Shown: one piece after another, positions 55,949-64,000 of the stretch
How the letters are laid out: each line of letters begins with the position of its first letter
Numbering within the stretch: the stretch's first letter is position 1
DNA from: Albugo candida
Lineage: Eukaryota; Oomycota; Peronosporomycetes; Albuginales
Direction: 5' to 3'
DNA: 64,000 nucleotides
Assembly: GCA_040437565.1 (NCBI GenBank)
Contig: JBDOQK010000007.1
Span: 248,001-312,000 of the forward strand
Translations under genes and position numbers: made by a program
The notes under the pieces: generated by a model
What the model saw: the letters and a program-made list of their open reading frames with translations, nothing else
Database searches by the model: none
What the model was told of the DNA's origin: nothing

Positions 55949-58713
55949 ATGAAAGGTTTATCAAGAAACAAGTACAGCACAGTACTTCAACCGCAAGAAG
56001 TACTTCCAGTGAGCGCGAAGAGTCCGTGTCATTCAACCGTAAGCGCGGAGGCAAAAGCAGTGGCATTTACACACGTATCAGAAGAGTCGAAACGCAAGCG
56101 TGGATCCAAAGGTCGGTTTCGGTCAAGTGTGAAGAGTATCGTGATAGCAAGCCAAATTCGTCGGCAAATGTCCCGTTTTTCCCTTGTTAATGTTATTGGA
56201 CGACATGGTTCAGTGGAGACAGATACGCGCGGGTCACGTCCATCAGTAACAAGTCTTATTGAATTGAATAAGCAATTGTATGAGGAGACAAAGAAGAGAT
56301 CTGAGGAAGAGCAGCATTATTTCTTTGGTCCGCAACTGCACATTTTTGATGGGAAAGATCGAGTTCGTGTGATGCATGGTGAGCGAAAAATTCAGAAAAA
56401 TGCAAAACGTGTGTGGTAACGTGCAGCGATTGTCTGCTTTGGAATGCAACCTTATAAAGTATGCTTCCATAGGATGGTTTCTGAGCCGATCTCAATGGAA
56501 CGAAGTAGTATGACCACACTTGAAGATTTCCCCGAAGCATCTGCTAGGTCTACTTTTATTGGGGGTACAGTGAACACGATTGCGGCAGCAAGCAGATTTT
56601 TAGGGAAAAAGGTATGTTTCCTTGCTGCAAATCAGTCGCTGGCGAAGATAAAAAAAATTGATTTGGTAATAGGTTGCACAAATGAAGACCACAGCAGCCT
56701 ATTTGAATGAAGACTCGTTTTGTGACGGTTGTGGAATGGATCCTATCTTAGGAAATATGTACACATGCTCAAGATGCGAAAATTACCATCTGTGTGAAGG
56801 CTGTTATCAGCTGGTAAAATGCGCTATTTTTCGTTGAAGGATTTGATTGCATACCATACTTACGATTCAATCAGGGATTGCATGGGTATGAAGATAGCGT
56901 TCTTTTAAGGTCCCTTCGAGAAGACTTTGCGATTAAGAACGCAATGGAGATTTGCCGGAAGCAGGTTCCGGAGAAGGTTTTCGAAGTTCTCATGAAGCAA
57001 GTCTGCAAAGGTCAAGTCGACAAATTCAACTTTATGGTAAATGGGAGCACAAAGACGCTTTATATCGAGTCTAACAATCCGATGTACGCGTAGTCAGCCT
57101 GGATTAGCAAGGTGGTCACAGGACAACCGGTAGCAGAACTTTCAGCTCGTGGTATAGAGATTCCCAATCTTGATTATGGTGCTCGATGTATTCTAGTGGA
57201 AGAATTGACCCCGGTGCTGGCAGAACGTAACGATATGGAGATTTGTATGGAATGGTTCTGCGCGGTAAGAGTGTCTACTGAAAAGGCGAGCATGCATATT
57301 GTCATACTTTTGTATCCTGAAGGAGAGTGACACTGATCGAAGTCTGGGTGGCAACAAGAACCTGGAAACGTTGAGAATTTGGGTCTCAACAGACGAGAAT
57401 TCCAAGTCGCCATTCCTTACAAAAACCGGAAATACAAGCGATAACGAGTCTGTGTCGGGCAGCTCTTCAATGGGCTCACCTGGGTGTCCGGGCTCTCCTC
57501 ATTCTCCATCAATGTCTTTGGACGTAGCTCCTGCTGTAGACGTTTTATCATCACCAAGNNNNNNNNNNNNNNNNNNNNNNNNNNNNNNNNNNNNNNNNNN
57601 NNNNNNNNNNNNNNNNNNNNNNNNNNNNNNNNNNNNNNNNNNNNNNNNNNNNNNNNNNTATTTGAATGAAGACTCGTTTTGTGACGGTTGTGGAATGGAT
57701 CCTATCTTAGGAAATATGTACACATGCTCAAGATGCGAAAATTACCATCTGTGTGAAGGCTGTTATCAGCTGGTAAAATGCGCTATTTTTCGTTGAAGGA
57801 TTTGATTGCATACCATACTTACGATTCAATCAGGGATTGCATGGGTATGAAGATAGCGTTCTTTTAAGGTCCCTTCGAGAAGACTTTGCGATTAAGAACG
57901 CAATGGAGATTTGCCGGAAGCAGGTTCCGGAGAAGGTTTTCGAAGTTCTCATGAAGCAAGTCTGCAAAGGTCAAGTCGACAAATTCAACTTTATGGTAAA
58001 TGGGAGCACAAAGACGCTTTATATCGAGTCTAACAATCCGATGTACGCGTAGTCAGCCTGGATTAGCAAGGTGGTCACAGGACAACCGGTAGCAGAACTT
58101 TCAGCTCGTGGTATAGAGATTCCCAATCTTGATTATGGTGCTCGATGTATTCTAGTGGAAGAATTGACCCCGGTGCTGGCAGAACGTAACGATATGGAGA
58201 TTTGTATGGAATGGTTCTGCGCGGTAAGAGTGTCTACTGAAAAGGCGAGCATGCATATTGTCATACTTTTGTATCCTGAAGGAGAGTGACACTGATCGAA
58301 GTCTGGGTGGCAACAAGAACCTGGAAACGTTGAGAATTTGGGTCTCAACAGACGAGAATTCCAAGTCGCCATTCCTTACAAAAACCGGAAATACAAGCGA
58401 TAACGAGTCTGTGTCGGGCAGCTCTTCAATGGGCTCACCTGGGTGTCCGGGCTCTCCTCATTCTCCATCAATGTCTTTGGACGTAGCTCCTGCTGTAGAC
58501 GTTTTATCATCACCAAGTGCAGCTTCTCACACGGATACAACAGGAAATCAATTTCCCGACACTCCATTATCAATTCAAGAAACATTAGAATCCCACGGCT
58601 ATTTGTCAGACGATGGTGAAGATTCTGGGCTAAGCAGCGCGAGTGATATACAGACACACACCATATCAGGAAGAACATCCGCTGGAGAGCCCACAAATGG
58701 AATTGCACTTTGA
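55949..58713 (+). CDS. ZZ-type zinc finger protein
   Basis: ATG 55949 opens a long basic, Ser-rich exon with VKSIVIASQIRRQMSRFSLV and SVTSLIELNKQLYEETKKRS. Splicing at gtaacg (after RVW, near 56416) joins MVSEPISMERSSMTTLEDF. Later exons hold the ZZ finger CDGCGMDPILGNMYTCSRC, then CEGCYQL and GLHGYEDS (paired CxxC plus His), and a helical region (NAMEICRKQVPEKVFEVLMK). An Ala/Val-rich domain (SAWISKVVTGQPVAELSARG) follows, then a Ser/Gly/Pro-rich tail ending at 58711-58713. ZZ fingers bind N-degrons or histone tails. The family is not identified. An overlap around the gap at 57559-57658 duplicates the ZZ part, so the true gene is about 960 bp shorter than the span. Confidence 0.75.
56700..58517. 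repeat. Gap (57559-57658) flanked by 859-bp duplicated contig ends
   Basis: Bases 56700-57558 recur at 57659-58517 with no difference seen by eye. They include the ZZ finger and the following exons, which therefore appear twice. Unmerged contig overlap, not a tandem duplication. Confidence 0.93.
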
Positions 58714-58832
58714 AGCTGTCTACAATCAAGTAGATCAGGATTTTTCTGTGAGTGTGAAGAACGTCAAGTATCGCTGTAAAGATTATTTCATCATGCTGCT
58801 GATATTAGCTCTTGCTCGGCTCAACTTGGCTT

Positions 58833-60817
58833 CTAGTTTTTGGCTCTGTAGAACGCAAGGTATGCTGTATGCCAATCTCCGCCACCTTTTAGCTTTTGGA
58901 TGTCCTCCGTTTTACAAGGAGAAACATCCTCGTCGTCGTAGCAGAACCAATTATCTACACAGTTCGTCACGCAAGCATTTGACGTGACTGGAACAAAGTC
59001 TCAATTCACCTCCTTCGTGATGCACCCAAGCCATGTAATGCCCCGAATCTGCTGATCTCCCTTTATGCGTCAAAATAGCAAACAATTCATAGTTTCCCTG
59101 CCAAGCGCATGGTTGAAGATCAGCTGTGCAATCTGACTATTAGCACGTACTTGGAAATCGACAGGAAGTCCGATTCCAGATGGTTTCAACCCTAATGACA
59201 TCGATTTAGCAGCCTCCAAAGCTGCAACATCCTCCATATCCATGTCCTCCACTGCGTTTTTTTCTTCCTCGGCACCTTTCTCATCCTGTGATTGCAGACA
59301 TTAGTAGAATGCTGCTTTCATATATTCATCTTTCCGCCTTCTTACGCTTTCTCTGAACTCATTCAAAATTTTCTCGGCGTTCCTTTCAATCACAATCATG
59401 TATCAGTTTCAGCTCAAGACCAAGAGATTTGAGCTTACTTTTCACGAGCCACTCGCAGTGTTGCTTGCAGCTCATCAGAGCAGAATTCATACGCATCCAA
59501 TACTTGAGGAAAAGTGATGGGCTACAGATTAGGAAGAATTTAATATGACGAAAACAGCAGGGAATTCGTACTCGTAGCATTTTGCACTTGACTCCAGTAT
59601 GGTCTTGGCTGTCTGGGGTCAACTTCCAAAAAAATCGCATGAATTGAACGCAAAGATACTTTGGCAAACGATTCACTCGAATCTCCTTTTTCCATTGTGC
59701 ATTCCGGCCCAGCACATCAGAATGCTTCTCAATGACACCCTCCAATCCCTAGAATTTGAAAGTTAGCTTAATGAGATGGGACCAGATGAAACATATACAA
59801 TTCTGATTCCTTCTGCAACAAGATTGGTTTTGATTGTAATATTGCACACGAGTTTTAGTGCATCCTCTTTCTTTTCAATTTTGGGCTCCATGTCAGATTC
59901 CAAGCACGTCAAGCTACGCAATTATGATGTAGATAATCGTAGATATTGATAAATCATCATGTATACGTTTCATTAAGTTCCAGCCCAAACAGCGCTTGAA
60001 TCACATTTTTTGCTGGAGCAATAGATGATAGGCCTACAGGTCTCACGAGCGTTCGAGATAATGTCGATAGCAATGTCGACAAAAATTCTTCGCTATCCTA
60101 ATCATCGTTACACAATGTAAGTACCTCCGCAACAAATTCACTGAGCACTTACTTGCTGCATGTATCCCTGCCCACGAGGCATTTGTTGCGCAAACTGAGG
60201 ATACGCTTGACGTAGAACCTACAGCGAACTAGAGTAACATTCTGCCCACCATCCAATTGGAGAATTCGTACGCTAACAAAAATTGACGGAGTCAAACTTT
60301 CCAAGCTGCTTTCCAATTCTTTGTATAAACGTTGCGTGGCAATTGTCACATTTTGCTCCAAATCTTGCGACATGGAACTGGAATGTTGCTCTAACGCTTC
60401 ACGAAACTCTTTCACGGGACGTAAACACTGCATTGTAGCGTTCATAAAGCAGGTGTTCCCGAGATTCTTGAGACCTGCGGGATACACAACGCCCAACTCG
60501 GCAATGTTTTTAGACGTTAGGTCTTCTAAAAAGATAGTTTCTTCCTTTGGCTTTGTGACGACCTCTGCAGAGCCCATCAACATGAGTGTAGACCCATTCT
60601 GAAGCCCTGAAAATTGATTTCGTTGCGAGTCTTCTTTTAAAATTCCTTTCCAAGCTTTGCTCATTAGTTTTTGACGTGCGATTGGAACAGATGTAAGCTC
60701 ATATATCTTGGACTGCAGTTCCGAGATAGCAGCATTTTTATCAACGCTTATGTCCTCATAGATCTTCTTTCCCCATTTAATGGATACAGTGACTGAATCC
60801 GCGTTACTAGAATTCAT
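58833..60817 (-). CDS. USP14: Ubiquitin-specific protease 14 / UBP6 (proteasome-bound deubiquitinase)
   Basis: USP14/Ubp6 docks to the proteasome base through its UBL domain and removes ubiquitin from substrates. From ATG 60817: a ubiquitin-like domain (VSIKWGKKIYEDISVDKNAA, then SKAWKGILKEDSQ), the Cys box GLKNLGNTCFMNATMQCL with catalytic Cys, QQDSEEFLSTLLSTLSRT, LTCLESDMEP, and ALKLVCNITIKTNLVAEGI. After these come NRLPKYLCVQFMRFFWK, GIGLPVDFQ joined by splicing to GNYELFAILTHKGRSADSGH, and the His box GHYMAWVHHEG. The last exon, NWFCYDDEDVSPCKTEDIQ, ends YLAFYRAKN at 58833-58835. Cys and His are both kept. About eight GT-AG introns. Convergent with the ZZ-finger gene, about 120 bp apart. 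Confidence 0.93.
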
Positions 60818-61288
60818 CTAACTAACGACGCCTTTAGTGCGAAATAAGATTTACAGTTATAGACTCAAAAGCTAGGAATATTTGAAGTCTGGTAGAATGT
60901 CGCTATTTAGAGCTGTCCATGCAAGCGACCCCCAAACTACACGTTTACGTTAAGCACGGCAAATAATACTCCACAATTCTTATGGAATGATCTCGGATCA
61001 GGTTGGTCTCTACCGATCACGCTTTCCAGTTTTGTGCAAAATCCCCATTCTCTTTCGCTGCATGCAGCAATGTCGAAGCTGGCTGACCTTACTTTAAATT
61101 GGCGGCTTGCATACGGCTTTCATACGTAGGGAAATCTCATTTTGTTGAAAATGAACCTTTCCGAAATTTTCCCTTACCCAACGATGACGACCAGAATGTG
61201 TAGGGTGTAAACTATGCTTCCGCCTATCGTAAATCCACCCGGTTGAGCATTCTATGGATCGTGAGAATGTGTAAGAGATTGATGCATT
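60818..61288. other. Intergenic region upstream of USP14
   Basis: About 470 bp with no convincing reading frame on either strand and no repeat. It should contain the USP14 promoter. Confidence 0.4.
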
Positions 61289-62620
61289 TCAGGAAACATT
61301 GAAGCGGTTGTAATTCATCCAATCCACTTTTTTTATCACTGGAAGCGTCTGACAAGGATGCGTTTTTAGAAGAAAATTTGGACCATGTAGCCAGACCAAG
61401 TTTTCAATCCGATGAAAATAATATGAGGTACAGTTGTGCTGAAATTTAGCTGCATGATCTATTACAATTGACTGATCAAGATCACCCTGAGACTTTGGGA
61501 TGGTTTTTGCGTACGAAAATCGGTCCGTGATTGCTACGCAAGAGGAAGTAAAGCTCAGCTTTTGCGGCTTCCAGTCTTGGCAGTAATAACGACGTTGCGC
61601 TTTCGGAGAATCTTTACAGTGGTCTGCACGCACACTTGGTTGCCTAGCAAGCTGAATGCAACGAATACATCATTTTATTTTTTGCCGAGAATGCGTCAGC
61701 TTATGATGCCAATGCTTCGTAGATTGTTGATGAGTGCTTCTAGCTGGGACGCATCAGGAATGACGAGATTCAGCTAAAAATACATAAAACAATGAGCTTT
61801 GCTCGATTCAAAGTGTTCCAGCAAGTCCTAATATAGCAATGTGGCCATTCATTGATGCGACAGCCGCCAATGCCATAATTTACGAAAGGTAGCGTGTGAC
61901 GATCACGATCACGACAACGACAGGATTCACACATCCAGTGGGTGCTAGTACACTTGAACTTAGAGGCACCGGCACAGAGGTGCTGAAAACAAAGGTTTCA
62001 AACCGTAGAAGACAATAGCCACCCGCAGAAAATTAAGGACGCAAATGCCTAGATAACCTACTTGACCAAGTTGTTTGCTGTTTCCTTCACTTTCCAAATA
62101 AACCAGACCGAAATATCCAAATTTTTAAATCAAATTAAATGGTGTTGACAAACCTTTCATCCCAATTATTGCTCAAGACTGATCCGCGAATTATGATGCA
62201 GTCGAACTCAGTCGCTCCTTTGCATTCAGACGAACTTATTGTACTATTTTATGCAAGTTTGAAGAAAACTCAGCGCTCATTCCGCTGTATACCTTATTCA
62301 GCATTCGCACTCATCGCTGGTATCACAAAAAATCACNNNNNNNNNNNNNNNNNNNNNNNNNNNNNNNNNNNNNNNNNNNNNNNNNNNNNNNNNNNNNNNN
62401 NNNNNNNNNNNNNNNNNNNNNNNNNNNNNNNNNNNNATTGATGCGACAGCCGCCAATGCCATAATTTACGAAAGGTAGCGTGTGACGATCACGATCACGA
62501 CAACGACAGGATTCACACATCCAGTGGGTGCTAGTACACTTGAACTTAGAGGCACCGGCACAGAGGTGCTGAAAACAAAGGTTTCAAACCGTAGAAGACA
62601 ATAGCCACCCGCAGAAAATT
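61289..62620 (-). CDS. Possible cysteine-rich multi-exon gene, poorly resolved
   Basis: Minus-strand exons look coding but I cannot join them all. The clearest follows a good acceptor (ttgttttcag) and reads HLCAGASKFKCTSTHWMCES then CRCRDRDRHTLPFVNYGIGG and CRINEWPHC, eight cysteines with histidines as in a zinc-binding module. Just upstream is GYFGLVYLESEGNSKQLGQ. Downstream are LNLVIPDASQLEALINNLRS and a 114-codon open frame ending at 61289. Part of this appears twice because of the gap at 62337-62436. No family recognised, and splice sites between several pieces are missing. Confidence 0.3.
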
Positions 62621-62922
62621 AAGGACGCAAATGCCTAGATAACCTACTTGACCAAGTTGTTTGCTGTTTCCTTCACTTTCCAAATAAACCAGACCGAAAT
62701 ATCCAAATTTTTAAATCAAATTAAATGGTGTTGACAAACCTTTCATCCCAATTATTGCTCAAGACTGATCCGCGAATTATGATGCAGTCGAACTCAGTCG
62801 CTCCTTTGCATTCAGACGAACTTATTGTACTATTTTATGCAAGTTTGAAGAAAACTCAGCGCTCATTCCGCTGTATACCTTATTCAGCATTCGCACTCAT
62901 CGCTGGTATCACAAAAAATCAC
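61851..62922. repeat. Gap (62337-62436) flanked by 486-bp duplicated contig ends
   Basis: Bases 61851-62336 recur at 62437-62922 with no difference noticed. Unmerged contig overlap. Confidence 0.92.
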
Positions 62923-63060
62923 ATTCCCAAAGTGATGCATATCACAACAAAATCGTACACATGCCCACGACTCTCAGACTCAACCAAGGGGTCGAGTACT
63001 CGCGATTCAATAATAGATAAGGCATCCGATTACCATCTCGAGTGGCGTTTTCAAGCTTAG

Positions 63061-63400
63061 TTAGAAATACGAATCGTCTCCCATGCACATGATACCTGGC
63101 CAGTAGATATTATTGAATCCTCTTTAACCAACGAGACACTAGGAGCTGGGTAAAGCCGATACAAACTATTCCCAACGTATCTGCATATCCGTTATGTTGC
63201 TAATATCCAGCATAGACATATATATCCCAATGCATTCAAACCAATAGATCACGTGCGACACAAAACACCGCAACACAAGCTTCAGATCACTGTTTGGTAC
63301 TTGTCTAAGACCCACTGACCGCAATTAAGCGTTCGTCTTCCCTATCGTAGTTGCGACGAACAGTACATGTATTTGGGTCCTCCGTATCGCTCCATAACTA
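63061..63400. other. Region without recognisable gene
   Basis: About 340 bp. No ORF above background, no RNA gene, no repeat seen. Confidence 0.4.
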
Positions 63401-63519
63401 GCCATCACTTGCTCTAAAGTGGTAAGGGTCATGATTGACATTTTTCAACGCGTGATCTTTGTAAAGTGTTATACTCCGTTTTTTTTTCTCGGCATTTTCT
63501 TGCAAGATACCGCAGCGAT

Positions 63520-63916
63520 CCTTAAATGTCCTCTCTGTAAACCTCACCACGAAATATCCAAAGCGGCTAAGCATTGTAGTGTGGCTGAGACATGCTTTGG
63601 TAATGGAAGGAGAACAAAAAGGGCTTCTGAGGGAATCAGACCAAGCCATTTACAAAAGGATAAAAAGAATATTGCGGAATAGAGAATGGTACTCCTTGAA
63701 AATTCGAAAAATGTTTGGCCGTAGCATATGCAAATGAAAACGGCTTGAATCGAAACGCAGATGAGTGCATTTTTGTCCCTTTTGCACTTGGCTTTTTCGT
63801 ATTCCCTCATAGGCCCTTTTTCTTCTCCTTCCATTACCAGAACATCTCTCAGCCACAGTAGAATGTATGGCTGCTTTGAATGTGTCGTGGTGGAGTTTTG
63901 AAGAGGGCATTTCAAG
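63520..63916. repeat. Imperfect inverted repeat, arms ~150 bp, spacer ~95 bp
   Basis: The left arm (about 63520-63670) matches the reverse complement of the right arm (about 63767-63916), roughly three quarters identical by eye. The longest exact block is ggtaatggaaggagaa at 63599-63614 against 63824-63839. The read-outs also match as protein: VVWLRHALVMEGEQKGLLRE from the left arm on + and LLWLRDVLVMEGEEKGPMRE from the right arm on -. So it is either two diverged copies of a short coding sequence head-on, or a fold-back element. A transcript across it could form a long hairpin. Confidence 0.6.
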
Positions 63917-64000
63917 TCAAGAAAAATCGGTCGGTTTCGGGCATTACATTTGGCTGGATATATCTGCCCACAGATATTCAGAGAAGTTTTGGTCACCCGT

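Noticed and set aside
58643-58987. Plus-strand ORF of 115 codons after the ZZ-finger gene
   Set aside because: It lies antisense to the last two exons of USP14, whose reading (NWFCYDDEDV...YLAFYRAKN) is clearly the real one.
62725-63060. Plus-strand 111-codon ORF, also seen in part at 62139
   Set aside because: The repeat is the contig overlap. The translation has no recognisable domain, and minus-strand exons in the same region look more protein-like. Not called.
1-64000. CRISPR arrays, bacterial operons, insertion sequences, virus-like elements
   Set aside because: No regularly spaced direct repeats, no Shine-Dalgarno/operon layout, no transposase or reverse-transcriptase motifs. Introns and domain types are eukaryotic.

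Overview
The window is eukaryotic nuclear DNA, very probably from an oomycete. A compact Albugo-like white-rust genome is my best guess; no species is proved. The reasons are very dense genes on both strands (often 50-200 bp apart), many GT-AG introns of about 48-70 bp, moderate AT-richness, and a protein set typical of stramenopile protists with frequent domain fusions. Examples are TBC-PDZ-GRAM-myotubularin, prolyl hydroxylase-GT60, and SDR-FYVE-ARM-BTB. I see no rRNA, tRNA, CRISPR, transposon or virus-like element. Ten gaps of exactly 100 N break the sequence. At eight of them the last bases before the gap are repeated as the first bases after it, over 11 to 1367 bp, so these are unmerged overlapping contig ends and not biological duplications. 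Several genes (WD40/Ski8-like, Alba, myosin, ZZ-finger) look doubled or frame-broken only for this reason.

Layout. 0-10 kb: a partial gene, a tandem RGS protein (-), a CRT-like transporter, a Sel1-repeat protein, a TBC/PDZ/GRAM/myotubularin fusion, and a TPR protein (-). 10-21 kb: a YccV-domain protein (-) and CSN1 (+) sharing a short promoter with three CCAAT boxes; mitochondrial PDK (-); a membrane protein; an IQ-motif protein; a helical protein resembling glomulin/ALF4; and an eEF2K-like alpha-kinase. 21-34 kb: a Ski8/WDR61-like WD40 protein (-), a small unknown protein, an Alba protein, a PHRF1-like RING-PHD protein, an intact but catalytically degenerate mRNA capping enzyme, and three unknown genes. 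34-43 kb: a prolyl 4-hydroxylase/Skp1-GlcNAc-transferase fusion, sphingosine-1-phosphate lyase (-), two poorly resolved minus-strand genes, a rhomboid protease and a histidine phosphatase (-). 43-61 kb: the SDR-FYVE-ARM-BTB fusion, ATG11/FIP200, a myosin, a ZZ-finger protein and USP14/UBP6 (-). 61-64 kb: a weakly supported cysteine-rich gene and an imperfect inverted repeat.

There is no operon logic, but some themes recur. PI3P and endosome/autophagy functions are represented by the myotubularin fusion, the FYVE fusion and ATG11, the last two being adjacent. Ubiquitin/SCF functions are represented by CSN1, possibly a glomulin-like protein, the Skp1-modifying fusion, PHRF1 and USP14. The most unusual object is the capping-enzyme homologue. 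Both its RNA-triphosphatase and guanylyltransferase active sites are gone, yet its twelve exons splice into one clean reading frame. The SDR domain of the FYVE fusion also looks catalytically dead.
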